NCBI GenBank assembly: GCA_009760855.2
Contig: WPIO01000114.1
Span: 495,001-559,000 of the forward strand
Length of the DNA stretch: 64,000 nucleotides
Direction of reading: 5' to 3'
DNA from: Cristatella mucedo
Taxonomy: Eukaryota > Bryozoa > Phylactolaemata > Cristatellidae
How positions within the stretch are numbered: position 1 is the stretch's first letter; each line of letters begins with the position of its first letter. The notes below the pieces were generated by a model. That model saw only the letters and a list, made by a program, of their open reading frames with translations, made no database searches and was not told the DNA's origin. The translations under genes and the position numbers were made by a program. Positions 12,345 to 24,045 of the stretch are shown piece after piece.

Positions 12345-12487
12345 TGCCGAGCTGGTTTGGTCCAGCTGTTAAGGCGCTCGACCAGACCAAGTTCTAACTG
12401 AGGTTGTGGGACCGAGCCCTGAGGCATATGCGAAGCGCCCGAAGAGAGACTAAGCTATATTAGGGAGCTATACAAATGAATTATAAC
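12345..12487 (+). mobile_element. SINE2 (tRNA-derived), nested in a LINE
   Basis: A tRNA-like head has an A box (TGGTCCAGCTGTTAAGG, 12359-12375) and a B-box-like GGGACCGAGCC. A body with GCGCC, GAGAGA and TAAG follows and ends near CAAATGAATTATA. The 3' part resembles the hairpin end of the ATT-tail LINE. Other copies are at 45618, 46731 and 48536. Confidence 0.75.
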
Positions 12488-13640
12488 GTAGGAGCAGAAC
12501 AGCAGGAATAGGGTCCAAAATACAGTCTTCTTCGATTGGAATATGACCTTCAGGATGAGGTCACGAGTGATCTGCTTAAATGTAGACATCGAGGTTCTGC
12601 ACTGAATCGAGGGATAGTATTCCACGGGATGCTGCTATCGCTGGCATTGACTCCCTTCGCTGACCTGATCTTGTCTATCGTCCCGACAAAGAAGCTAGAG
12701 AAGCGATGATCTAGATCATCACAGCAATCACACGTAAGGAGCTAACCTAGAAGCTGTTGAGATGGTTGATCGTCTACATCAGCATTTTTGGATCGTATAC
12801 CTGTTATTCAACAATGTTTTCACACGACAATATTTTCAAGAGCCAGACTTAGCCTTTGCTAGGATTGATTGGCACAAATTACAGTACTCCTCGTATGCTT
12901 GTCGACGGACAGTCAGTCCTGATAGTTTGTATGCTGTTTCAAGATTGGGCTCAGTAGATCTAGCTAGCTTAATATCTGTGGTAAACCACAGGCCGTCTGG
13001 GCAAAGGTGCACAGAGCCCTTAGTCAAAGGTGCAAACTCGTCGAGTATGTCAGCTAGTGTCGTGTTGCAGCTATCTACAAATGATGACAGATCGGAAGGG
13101 AGACTGAGCAGCAGAGGCGAAGGAGATATTCTCGCACGGACAGCATCGATGTCAAGAGTCTTAAGATTTCTCAATTTACATGTGACTTTAGAGAAAGAGG
13201 AGGAGAAGGATTACACGTATTGTAGACTGAGTGAGATCCGGAGGTGGTCAGATAAGTAGGATTTGATAATAATTGGTTATGACAGAGATAAGTTATTTGA
13301 GAAAATTTTGGTCCTGTTTGTGACCCTTGATGTGAATAAGGCCATGCACATGAGCCACAAGAGACAATGAGTCAGTAAATGTACGAAATTCAGTGGTGAA
13401 AGCGTCAGATAAGTCACAAATGTGTATGTTGAAATGGCCCATAACTTGGAAGGATTGCTTATTTGCACACAGAATCGAAATGAGATCGGAGAAATCTGAG
13501 ATAAAAGAGGGTTCGGTATCTTGTGGGCTGTAGAAAACTGCCATTATCGGTAGCTGGTTTTCTGGTGAAATCAAGAAAATCGATATAAAAGAGTACTTCA
13601 CAGGACTGCCAATGGCTTGGTTTACTTTGAATAGCACACA

Positions 13641-15160
13641 ATAACAATGTAATGTATCTCTGTCAGTAACTCCACAAAGTCATAAAGACCATGTGGGCGT
13701 TACGCAGGAGAGTTTTGTATAGCCCACTCACAGCCTAAGCGGCTTTCGGTACGCATTCGGTAGCCAACAGACTTCGTCTCACGCAACAAAGAGAAAGTGG
13801 CAAGCATAGCGGAGTCAGGAGAGCAGTTGAGGTAGTGAGTAGCATAGAAGTAACAGCTCAGGACCGCGGAAAAAGATGTGCCACAGTCGGCAGTTGGAGA
13901 GTAGATGTCGTTGCCCAAGAATTGTGGAAGCGAGTTCCACAGTCTAGGACCTGCAGAGCTAAAGTTTCTGTCGCCAACCGTCTTTAAGCGGAGGAATTGG
14001 ACAGCTAATTTATTGTCCACACAGGACCTGAGGGCGCGAACAGTCTGAAACGGATGCAGCAGTTCAGCTAGGTATGAAGGAGCCAAGCCGTGGCGGGACT
14101 TGTGGGTCAGTGTAAGAACTTTGCTCCGTATCCTTTGCTCAACCGGCAACCATCCCAGCTTTTCCAGCAAAGGTGACACGTGCTCAAACCGCTGGGACTT
14201 AAAGACCAGCCTTGCAGCCATATTCATAGTCCGCTGTAGTGGCATAATAGCTTTCTTTGGTAGCCCAGCCAAAAGAGAATTACAATAATCAAGCCGAGAC
14301 AGAACTAAAGAGCTAGTTAAATATTTTACAAGCCACTGTGGGAGACAGCTTCTAATCTTGGATAGGGATCGGATGTGATGGCTAGCTGTAGAGGCAGTCT
14401 TCTGAATGAAGCTTTCGAAATTGAGGCAGCTATCGAACACGACACCTAGATTACGAGCACGCATTACAAGGTCGCACAATAGCATCGCCTATTAGAACAG
14501 CAAAGCCTTTTAATTCAGCCACACGCTTAGGGTGTCCTGTGAGAAGCAGTTCGGTTTAATCGTCATTTAATTTCAGAAAGTTTTCCGACATCCATGATCG
14601 AATATCGGCGAGGCGAGCATTCAGTTTCTCAGTTGCTGCAGCAGATTCCGACGGTTTAAATGACAAATACAACTGAGTATCGTCAGCATAGAAGTGATAT
14701 CCTATTCCATGGGCCTTAATCACTTTTCCAAGAGGTTGCGTATAAATGGAGAACAGCAAGGGACAAAGTACAGACCCTTGAGGGACTCCACAGGTGACCC
14801 TTCTCATGTCTGAGACCTGACCCCCACACGACACGGATTGAACAATAATAGCAACTCTATCTCTAGTCTTGATTGACCTTGGGTGTGAACGAATGAGAAA
14901 CGATTCGGGATCGCCTCTTTAATTATCGGGCAGTTTACCAATTTTAGCCAAGCTTCAATCATTTTGAGAATTTTGAGACTATTTTCAGAAATAAGTTCGC
15001 TTAATATTACATGCTTATTGCCCACTAAGTGAGGATTCCAACGACAAGCGTCAAATATGGCCGCCGGAGTTATATCAGACCTGACGACCACTAAGCTAGA
15101 GAGATTCACAGTGACGCGTGTGGCGGGAGCTTGCTTAGCTTTTGCGGTTCGAGACAATGC
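13641..15160 (-). mobile_element. ACATT-tail LINE, minus copy with internal deletion
   Basis: The 3' end is at the left, with a TTACAT-type tail at about 13645. The conserved C-terminal domain follows (14485-13703), then the RT catalytic region (14834-14556, with '[10 protein letters not shown]' and 'GVPQGSVL'). A deletion then joins RT to the N-terminal endonuclease portion (about 15080-14880), where 'NKHVILSELISENSLKIL' and 'EAWL' correspond to the start of an APE domain. It is closely related to the copy at 9223-11270 and shares its premature stop after 'LNDD'. Its 5' limit is uncertain, and sequence up to about 15300 may be 5' UTR. Confidence 0.85.
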
Positions 15161-16599
15161 AAGGAATACTAAACGAGTGGTTACTCAGCAACCAGTTCCA
15201 GATAAACGAGCAGAGTGTAAGCTGGCAGCCGCGGCCACCGCGGCGGCTTCAGGGTGCTTTCCTTTTATTAATGCATAATTTACGAATCTTAGAAACGACA
15301 GCATCATCTAGGAATGCATTTTAAAAGCTCGGATACCTTAAGGTTTAGCGGATCTGGTGCAGTAAGGGTGGAAACATGGAACGTACATATTTTAATTAGT
15401 GCCCTTTAGAGTATGCAGGTCGAACAGAGTGAAGAATTTCAAGTAAGACTGACAGATCATCTCCCGATTTTTCTGGCGTTGCTGAACTCCCTAATCTACT
15501 CTATGTAGAAGCATTTATATTGACTCAAGTGAGAAATAAATTTTACCTAGATTTCTTCACAAACGCAAAAAATCGAGCTGGTCGATCCATTTTCGCAAAA
15601 CTGTAGCTCTCATGGAGACATTAGGGACAATGCGCCATGTGAAACAGCAGTTGATTTGTTCAACAGGTGCGTTTTTTGGATCGTTTTAATATTCATCTTG
15701 GGGGGATTAGTTGCATAAGTTGGTACTGAGATAATAATAATAATAGCATTTATCCGTAATAATTCTTAGGCTGTTTGCTTAATGTCATACAAGAAAACAA
15801 TCTCTGTCAAGTATTTTACAAATTTCTGTAAGAGAAACAAGAGAATCGCTAACAGAGGGTCAGTGAAATGCATTGCATCATGTTTAGATAAGCATGCAGC
15901 CGCACACCAGTATCATGCTTAGCCAAGTTAGAAAAAAGAAACACGAAGACTCTCTAGATAAAAAGTTTGAAAAAAGTTTTCCCGCTCTAATAGCATGCTA
16001 ATTTAAGATATCTCCAAAAATAATCTCCGTATGATTTATTTCTAGCCAGGTGCTCACTCGGCTGACTTCGGTCAGAAGCCTGGATCGAATACAGCTTGAC
16101 CGGAAGTCAGCAAAATTTTTGAGAATATTTAACGAGGCATAAAATGCTCGCGAAATTAGTTACAGCTTAAATAGAATATGGGTTTATAATCTTTTGAAAT
16201 TCCTAAAAAAAGGGAAGGGCCGGAAGTAGGTGGCTACAGAAGCTTAGAGGAATGTCTCAAAATGGAAAAGCCTAGACTCGGTATCCTTTGCTAAGAAAGT
16301 CAGATGTCTCACTATATTACGCTTTAGAGCAGGAAAACTGGAGGAGGAGAAAAATGGGGTCGTCCGTAAGATGTCAACTTAGAACAGGTGAGATTGACAG
16401 CGTGGATAAAATAGTAGGTGGCACGTAGGGAGGCCAAGCCTATTCTTCCGCAGTCAGAAGGCAAGGCAAGCAGGGAATCAAAAAGATATGGAACAGGTGG
16501 CAACAATGAATGCACCAGTTATGGTTATTGTATAGCAGTCTTGAAAAAAAAATATTAGAGCTGTAGACAGTAGGCACACTTTATCAGGGACCTCTGTTA
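15161..16599. other. Non-coding region; arm homology resumes near 15340
   Basis: No gene is seen. From about 15340 it aligns with 45230-46300, with moderate divergence. Positions 16044-16093 form a tRNA-like remnant (T-arm-like GGATCGAAT) whose arm B counterpart at 46145-46203 is better preserved. A short AATAAT run at 15731-15746 may be the end of an old LINE tail. Confidence 0.5.
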
Positions 16600-16890
16600 G
16601 TCATCCAGTGAAAGTCAAGGGCTTGCCTTTCCCGTGTGACTGACAACTATTCGGCTGGTTTCAATGATTCCATTTGAAAAAAAAGTTTGGGAAAATTTAG
16701 AGAGCATGTTGAAAGCAGTTTCCAGAGAGTTGAAAAATGTCAAGGCGCTGAAAAGCACGGAGGGACAAATACAGTGGCATAGCTTCGTGTCATCTGCATA
16801 CAACTGTAGCCTACATTGGTTATGGACACACGTAGACAAGAAGTGTAGGATTAATTGCAAATACATTTTACAATTAAAAACCATATTTAG
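16600..16890 (-). mobile_element. Old LINE reverse-transcriptase fragment
   Basis: The minus frame 16884-16615 contains 'LQLYADDTKLCHCICPS', the RT catalytic YADD motif, followed by 'FNSLETAFNMLS' and 'FFSNGI', in the spacing expected for the helix after the motif. It is not close to either of the other two LINE families here. A more decayed counterpart lies at 46320-46520, so it predates the segmental duplication. Confidence 0.65.
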
Positions 16891-17102
16891 CGATTTATCT
16901 ATTCGTATAAATTACCTTTAAGTCAATAGATTAGGCTGCTCCTTGAATGATTCCAAGGAAATATCTTGATGCAATGTTTTTCGGTTGAAATTGCCTTTAC
17001 TGAGTACATGCAATTTCGAGTTAACGCGCGCACGTACGACCTACTAATAGGGTTTGGAAATTGGGCAGCTGCACGCTTTAAAGGTACGGACACAAGTGCT
17101 TC

Positions 17103-17188
17103 CATTTGCAGCAGATGTAAAGCGCCTAGAGAGAGATTCGGTTCTCTGAGAGCGCTTTTCCAAGTACATTATTATTATTATTATTATA
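17103..17188 (+). mobile_element. ATT-tail LINE, minimal 3' tail
   Basis: Only about 86 bp are present: the last bases of the UTR, the complete hairpin (AAAGCGCC ... AGCGCTTT) and an ATT run. Arm B has no clear equivalent at about 46980-47080, so it is probably specific to arm A. Confidence 0.8.
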
Positions 17189-17550
17189 AAGGCTTGCCAG
17201 TCAGCAATAGCCAGCAACCTTTTTGAGCCAAATGGATGGTAGATAAACAATAGCTATGTTTTAGACTTACTAATCAATCGGCTATTTGTGGGAATCATGG
17301 AAAATATCTAGTTAAAGTCAAGCTCTTTAAGGCAGCTTTCGTGAAAACCACAGGACGAATGCTTATAGAATGGACGCCTGCAAGAGCGGCCTCAAAGTAC
17401 ATTATCTCGCATGTCGGTCAGAGGGCTTCCACAAATGTGTGAATTAAATTAATTTACCTGGTCTATCGATTTTTATTTGTGTTGAGGAGCATGTTGCATA
17501 ACGTGTCTAAATAGATGAAATTGCACAGATAGTACAGTCAATAGCATTAC

Positions 17551-17735
17551 CGGATCGGGCGAATAACACTGGGCTGTCCGAAGCCAATGGAATCGCTGTA
17601 TGTAATGTGCATCTCAGTCCGTCAGGGCCAGTGTCAAATCCAACGCAATCACTGTTCATTGTGCATAGAACTCCACAGAAGCCAATGGTCGCTTGATTTC
17701 TGTAACGTTGTGCTGATGACCTCGATGTGGGCCAA
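17551..17735 (-). CDS. PAN/Apple-like domain exon, copy A
   Basis: The minus frame is open from about 17735 to a stop at 17507 and encodes a PAN/Apple-like core: 'GFCGVLCTMNSDCVGFDTG' then 'RCTLHT', a Cys spacing of C-x3-C-x5-C-x11-C with the Gly-Phe that follows the third Cys in PAN domains. PAN domains bind proteins or glycans in secreted and surface proteins. The exon probably ends at a GTAATG donor (17550-17545), since the conserved domain ends just before it. The acceptor is unclear: the position that reads TTCCAG in arm B reads TTCTGG here, so this copy may be mis-spliced or use another AG. Upstream on the same strand, 17864-17823 resembles the arm B mini-exon but has lost the consensus donor. 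I infer that it joins the tectonin exon 11 kb downstream. Confidence 0.55.
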
Positions 17736-19196
17736 CCAGAAATTTCTCTTTCAGAATTTAAAGCACTGTAGTACTTGCTTCTTATTTGTGCTGAAACTTA
17801 TCATTAGACGTACTTGCTCAACCGAAGATTGGGACATAATTTTTCGCACGTAAGCCTGGCTGCACTAAAAAATGAAATTTAAGGTGCATTGCTGCTTAAA
17901 CTGACAGTGGCTTATAGAAAGGTTCAGAAATAAAGACGTCCGCTAGAAGGAAGGATATACCCAAGAGCATTTTAAACCTTGAAACCAATTTGGTTGTCTG
18001 ACAATGTTAAGCAAGTTTTTTTAATTATACACGCTCGTATTTAATCTTGATTAGTGTAAGCACTTTAGCAAATATTCGCTCCTCTTCTTGTCAAATGTTA
18101 AGGTGTTTTCAGCTCTTGAACTAGAACAACTCAGTCAACTCGACCGAGACCTGCAATCGACGGCTCTACTTGATGGTAATTATACTCTTTGAAGATGCTT
18201 CAATTGCTGCGAATAAATAAGGGAGCTTCATAATACTTTGGCTATAACCTTGACCCACAGCTTGCTAGACAACCTGTACAAGCCTACCACATTAAATCTG
18301 TAAACGCTTATGATCGCTGATCTACCGTGTCCTATTCCGAGGAATCACCGAGAAATTATCTCTACTTCAACGGATTGTATTTGCCCACTTTCCATATCGT
18401 TTACAGATAACTTTATTTTACGTTAAAACGAACGCTTTGAATGCCTGCGAACCAGCATACTCTGCCCGATCCTCAATGACCGCCGATAATTTATTTGTAG
18501 GGGGCACTGCTACTTGGATGGGACAATAGGCTGTATTTATTAAGAAATTCTCTTAAGAATTTAAATGACATGAAACAGATGACGCTTGCAAAAATGAACG
18601 ACGAAGACGAGGGCATGTAAGCTCGGTATGTAAGGAACTAGCAGGAAAGGAATGAGAAAAATCTTTTGAATTTACTAGCAATGTCTTAAAATATAAGCAT
18701 TGAGTATAAGAAAAGAAAATTCCAAAAGGTTTCCATTCGAATTTCTGTGCTCCGGATTCAGGGTCGTCACAGATTGATTGAAGCATTGCATTTGATGAAA
18801 GTCACATTGCTACTCCTAGTGGTAAAATGTCATCGAACAATCATCGGATAAATAATTACTCTTATCGGCCCGAGTTGACGATTGCATCAAGCGAGCTCGC
18901 ATTTGCAACACAGTCCGTGAAATGGCAGGCATATATAACATAGTCCCAACACAAATTCAGAGTTTTCGGTAAACAAAGGATACAGAATTTCGCATTTCGG
19001 TAAAGAAAAAAGGCTAGCGATAAGACGGAACCGTCAGGTTTGTAAAATCTCGAACCTGATCTAGCGTATCCTATGGCTGCATTAATTGCAGGTTTTAGAA
19101 CACAAAATACAGAAGGTAGGGCTACAGGACACGATTAATGGAGAACCTCTACATATGTCGGTTATCAAGGTAGTCAGTCGCTCACTCAAGGGTGCG
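17736..19196. other. Non-coding region upstream of PAN exon A
   Basis: No gene or recognisable repeat. The first part (to about 18000) aligns with 47706-48000, and from about 18850 the alignment jumps to 53110 in arm B. The intervening 5 kb of arm B is therefore an insertion there or a deletion here. The first exon and promoter of the lectin gene should lie in this direction, but I could not identify them. Confidence 0.45.
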
Positions 19197-19203
19197 CCTA
19201 CAC

Positions 19204-19375
19204 AAATCCAAGCTGATTGAACAGCCTCGTTTTTATAGCGACAAAAGAGCCTTTACGGCTATCACCACCACTTGCAGTGGCGATAAAGGATCGCCCAACC
19301 GCAGGAATTGAACCCACGACCTCGGGACCGAGGTCGTGAAAGCAACCGCCTTACCTAGTGTGCCATCACGGCTCA
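19204..19375 (-). mobile_element. SINE1 (tRNA-derived), full copy with target duplication
   Basis: Minus-oriented. The tRNA-like head starts at 19375 with an A box (TGGCACACTAGGTAAGG) and a B box (GGGTTCAATTCC). A body with two short hairpins (CCACTTGCAGTGG and AGCCTTTACGGCT) follows. Flanking 7-bp duplications CCTACAC (19197-19203 and 19376-19382) are exact. Arm B is empty at the same position (near 53435), so the insertion is younger than the segmental duplication. Confidence 0.9.
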
Positions 19376-19382
19376 CCTACAC

Positions 19383-19660
19383 GACGATACCGTGCAGATA
19401 GATGACTTTCCTTTTGCTGAGAGAACTTTTATTTTCTTCTCCTAATATTTCTTATTAAAGCGGGTTCAGTGTATGTAAATAGCTTCAAGTTATGGATCCA
19501 GTGTGTGCAACAAGCCAAAAGTCCTGCCTATCAACCATCGGCCGTCGGTGCTTGCTCCAGTGTTTTGACATGCTTGCATAAGCAAGCAGCTTGGTTGCTA
19601 TTAACCGAAAGTTATGTATTCTCAGGCACTATTCTAAAGAGGCCGGATTAGGATTCAATT
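19383..19660. repeat. Old interspersed repeat R, copy 1
   Basis: A decayed repeat also present at about 22800-23230, 53430-53740, 57370-57720 and 62760-63110. Shared landmarks include a 'gactttcc' segment, 'caagtg/cttgctc', 'tgctttgaca' and 'tattctca' in the same order. It has no coding motif and its class is unknown. Copies 1 and 53430 are also arm paralogues. Confidence 0.5.
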
Positions 19661-19869
19661 CTATGAGGGTGCTATGTGGTAATTCCCTATATCATACGTT
19701 CCTATGGATCGATATATACCTTTACAATCGATGTGCATAGCGATTCTATGAACGGTACGTTTAAAGGCCTTCTTGGCGCTAATAGTGGTAGCAGCTCACT
19801 CGCCGCTCCCCAGTATGCTGAGAGTAGTCAACCGTCCCGTCCGTGTACAGCGTCATGAGCTTCCTTTCG

Positions 19870-21435
19870 ATTGAAAATTTACTTCTAAGGATACACCATG
19901 TTTTGCTCAAGCTTGAACGCCGCTTTAAGAAATCTCGGTCTGATGACTATCAAGCCATTTTGAAAGACTTCTTCCGACTACATCCAGAAGCATAGAGAAG
20001 CCAGGATTCTTTTCCACTCTTAAACTGAAGTCCTGCCAGTCACACCACAACAAATTTATAAGATAGCTAATAATTTCTTTGTGAAATCGGAGAAGTTTCA
20101 CTCCAATATAATAACGACTCAACCGACAAGCTTTTTTCATTAAGGAAACTGCCCAGATTCATACTTCCATAAAGCGTCCTCCGACTAAAGTCATTATTGA
20201 CATCTTAACCTGCAACCTTCCTCAGGAGATTTTCTGAGATTTCTGCATATGATGAAATTTATGAAATCTATCCCGAAGAGCTCATATTCCGAAGACTCTG
20301 TGCCTTGTCCTCCACGGTTTCCACTGGAAGACAAGCTTAGCCTAGCCGTAAGGGAGACTTTGAACCCTTCTGTGGATAACGGATTTGACGTCAAATCATT
20401 CTAATAAGCCATCGTTCAATGGATGCTTAAAAAGCCTGGATTATATATAAAAATCCTAGTAAAATATTGACCAGTTTTCTTTGTAATGTTTTGTCAATGA
20501 TTCTAGAAAACCTATCGCTGAAAAGCTTATAACATGCATTAAACTGAATCCATTGCCAAACAAATTTAGGTAAGAATTCAAATGACATTATTCTATTGAA
20601 ACTTCTCTCCTTCACGTAATAAAAGGCATGATACACAGAAAATATTTAGGAAGATTCACAGCCCCAGACCTGAAAAATGTATCAACTATATTTACATCAG
20701 TAATCATGATCCTACTTAAACTATTGAGAACGCTCCGAAGGTGTCCATTCTCGGTCCTAGGCTGTTCTTTTTTAACGGAATCTCTAGCAGGATTTAAGAG
20801 AATGGAACCGTCCATAAATTTTATTCGTAAAATGCTCAACAGCATTTGTCATTTGAACTCTAAGAGTTTACGGCATTGAATGATAAATTAAGTGCTTGCC
20901 GTTCTGAAATTCGATCGTGGATGTAGGTAAATTTACTTAAAATCAATGACAATAAAATGAAACATCAGCTAAAACGACAGCCCGAGAATATAGCTGGTCT
21001 AGTAGACTTACCTCTTCTCATCACTAATGGTTTTGTGCGACCATTAACGGAACCTGGTATTTTATTGTCATTTTTGGCAGTTGCAACAATTTTTAAAGCT
21101 TTATTAAGAAGGATGCCTCAACAGACAGCAAATAAGTCCGATCGCCATCAAAGCTTTGTGGACTGCCTACTGCCGTTGCTATAAAAGAGTTTATCTAGCT
21201 CCCTAGTTTTGCCTCAGCTAGGTTATTGAATAAAATTTTAGCTGGGATTTTGAAAAAGCCACTAGCCTACTAAAGATGATGATGGATATGGCTACAATGC
21301 TAGGTAAAAAACCGAGCGATGTTATCTTGATTCTTCTTTGCTGAAAGAGCTGCAATGGTTTCCGATTGATCAACTATTGCAAAATAAAGTTTTCAAGCTG
21401 ACCTAGACGCTCACCATGGCTAGACTGTTTCAAGC
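19870..21435 (+). mobile_element. Old degenerate ACATT-type LINE
   Basis: It follows the same order as the element at 9223-11270 but is very decayed: 'AGCCAGGATTCTTTTCC' and 'GTCCTGCCAGTCACACC' (20000-20050) match the linker, about 20190-20260 match the region before RT, 20740-20770 match the GVPQGS region, and 21050-21430 match the C-terminal domain. Every frame is broken. It appears specific to arm A. Confidence 0.7.
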
Positions 21436-21479
21436 TTAGCTGAACTACTTGAAAAATTTCAGCACTACCGTGTACTCTG

Positions 21480-21740
21480 ACAATGAAAATAAAAATCTTG
21501 CAGTTGATACAGCACCCTCAGAAAACTCAACCTGTTTCTGGGCACTTTACATGGGCTGCATAGAAAGTGCGATCGAATGGTTAGCAGCAGCATGCTCAAC
21601 GATAAAAAGCATAACATTGCTAGTGGTGAAATACACAGGGTCAGCATGCAAATACGGTCAGTGGTAAGAAACGCCCTGTCAGCATGCATAAGTAAATCAA
21701 GGAGGAGACAAAAGGAATCTACTAAACGCTGTGATGAAAA
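21480..21740 (-). mobile_element. ATT-tail LINE 3' UTR fragment, decayed
   Basis: Minus-oriented 3' UTR with the repeated GCATG-rich segment ('ACACAGGGTCAGCATGCAAA' at 21639-21658) typical of this family. The hairpin is only partly preserved. It abuts or invades the older LINE on its left. Confidence 0.65.
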
Positions 21741-23884
21741 CATGGGATTTTAGTTCTTTTTAAGTATGATCAATTAAGGACAAGTGAGTTGAGAGAATTT
21801 GAGTTGCTCGAAGGCTGGGAGGAATAAAAGCAAAGGTACGCTTAGTTTGTCCATAGCTAGTAAGTTGGTATTATTGCATGGGATGAGGTCTGTTGTCTTA
21901 ATAATCCGTTGCATTAGCTATTTGGAGTGATGCCTAGAAAATTCTACTGCTTCGCAAGCACTTAATCATTTTTATTATTTGGAGTTCATGACGGACATAT
22001 ATTAAATTATATTAATTTAATATTTGAAATTGCAAACCATATTTTTATTTACTATATTGGCATTCACATTCAGTCCAGAAATGGCAGTTGGTTAACCGAT
22101 GTGCATTTTAATCGCGATGAATGACTTCGGCTCTACAAATATTTTCGACGTCAGAACAGTGGGTGCCCCGGAAAGACGGTTAAAATTCACCAGCTTCACG
22201 ACTTAAAGGGTTGCGAACTACAATGGGAGATATCAGAGCTACAGAAATTCGTGGTTGACCAGGTATGGCTCAGAAGACTGTGATCTCTGCTGGCCATGTA
22301 ATGCCTTTGGGCCCGGAGTAACGAATAGGCTCTACAGGATGGTCTCGAGGCTGGGTGATGCTATCCTGAGTTAGCATCTTGCTGAGTGGACACGCTCATT
22401 TTTGGTCACCTTCCGGGCTTTGCTGGATTTTCTTTTACTATAATTCAGCTACGGGACCTGATGATTACTGTCTGACTTATGAACTAGCTACTGTATAAGG
22501 CAAACGCCTGACTTCAGTTGCACTCTCGGAGCAACGGCCTTCAGGTCGATGGATCCTAGCAATGAGCATGAGCTGCCGTTAGCCTGTTAGTGAGTCGGCC
22601 TGTTAGCAAAGTCATCTGTCATATCAGCCGTTAAATGCAGGCTATTGTTTGTGCTTTTCTACTAAGGTTTTGTTGCTAGCTCTGCATGCAGAATATCGAT
22701 CGCTGAGTGTTTCTCGTCAGCGTGTTGCTAGCTAAGGTGTTTGCACATTGCACACGTTGTGCCTCTACCCGAACTAGTGAGAGTCGCCCACACATAACTC
22801 TTTCCAATAGTCGCCGTTGATAGAAATTGATGTATCAGACTAGTCGAAGACTACGTTCACAATGATGCCGCACAGGTAAAACACTGTCGCCTGAACCAGT
22901 GAACGTTTCTTTCTTTCTTTTGCCCTCTGGCTTCATTACTTGGGAGTGATTGTCAATGCATTACAGTTGGGGGCTCATTAATGGTCGGCCCTGACTTTTT
23001 TCTCAAGTGCTTTTGTTTACTTGTTTAATCAAGGCCGGCCGCTTGCATCTAATAGTCGGTCATGGATTCACACAACCAGCTGTGAAGAGCTTCGTTAAAG
23101 ACGACATCTCTCAAGGCCCAATGCAACTGAAGGAGGTTTATTATAATTTAAATCAAGATACGAGAAAACCTTTAGCAAGGAATTGCCACAGAAATATCAC
23201 CATCGAACTATTTACCGAATAATCACCCATCAGTGTAAGTTTCCTCTTGCAGGTTACAGACCGTACTGCCGCAGACCTTTGAGTAGTCTAATATTGGTGT
23301 GCAGGACTAATTGCATAATGGCATATATGACTAACCTAAGTTGTATAACTTTGGACTTTTGAGGCTGTATAATGTATCGAAAAGTTGCATTTGTATTGAA
23401 GGAAGAGATTATGTAAATATAAGGCGAAGTCGTAGGAACCAAAAGGTACCAATGTAGATGTGATCGGGCTAATCTTATGGGCAAGCAGCACAGCCTTTTT
23501 CGACAGCATTCTTTTGTCACATCTAGCAGGTATGGGTACAGGTAATAAGCATGTAACCCGAGCCAGATACCGTCTAGGCTTTGTGCTAGATACTTTTAAG
23601 AAAATGATGTGATATGATGTCATGCTACTGCAGAACAAGTTGTCAGGATATTCTGCTAAACTTAAAGGATGTATAGATAAAATAATTCGAAAAATTTGAG
23701 ATTCATTCCACCATAAACTTGACGCTTAAAATTCTCCCAGAAACTGAATAAATGGCTTCAAACTTTGTTATTAGGTCTCAATTGACGCCCATGCCTAAGT
23801 TGGTAAGGTACCTGGTGTTTTCTAGGTGGATGAACTAACACCCGGCGAAAAAAGTCGGCACGTACGACCACACTACAGCGATAC
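21741..23884. other. Non-coding region with repeat R copy 2
   Basis: No gene is supported. About 22200-23230 aligns with 57090-57720 and contains another copy of repeat R (22800-23230). About 23580-23880 aligns with 59185-59480. No RNA gene or additional transposon is recognised. Confidence 0.5.
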
Positions 23885-24045
23885 AAGCTTTTATCTCATT
23901 TTACACCCTAATTTGTATAGCGGCAGAAGAGCCTTACCATCTATGACCATCGCTTGTAGTTATCAATAGAGGATCGCAAAACTGCAGGTTTTCAAACCAT
24001 GACCTCGCTCGTGACGATCGAGTACCTTACCACAAGATTTATAAC
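23885..24045 (-). mobile_element. SINE1, older decayed copy
   Basis: The same order as the copy at 19204-19375 (tail at left, 'AGAAGAGCCTTACCATCTATG' region, B-box remnant GGTTTTCAAACC, A-box remnant), with many substitutions. Arm B has no SINE at the matching place (about 59500), so the insertion followed the duplication or was lost from B. Confidence 0.7.

Larger units (their letters stand above)
8924..13640 (-). mobile_element. Long ATT-tail LINE in minus orientation, split by a nested LINE and a SINE2
   Basis: Read on the minus strand, the order is: APE-type endonuclease C-terminal part (13637-13293, with the 'GHFNIH' motif equivalent to GDFNIH and 'HIKGHKQD' equivalent to the THxxGHxLD end); a linker (13174-12540); the RT N-terminal part (12329-12006, 'SKYHPVSLLPFLSKT'); RT palm (12048-11845, 'LLDLSAAWETIDH'); the PQGSLPG motif (about 11800); then the C-terminal domain, which jumps from 11271 to 9222. 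The gap is an inserted ACATT-tail LINE, and 12345-12487 is a SINE2. Many stops and frameshifts make it inactive. The 3' hairpin and ATT tail are missing: the 3' part stops at about 8924, so the element was truncated or deleted there. It is absent from arm B. Confidence 0.85.
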
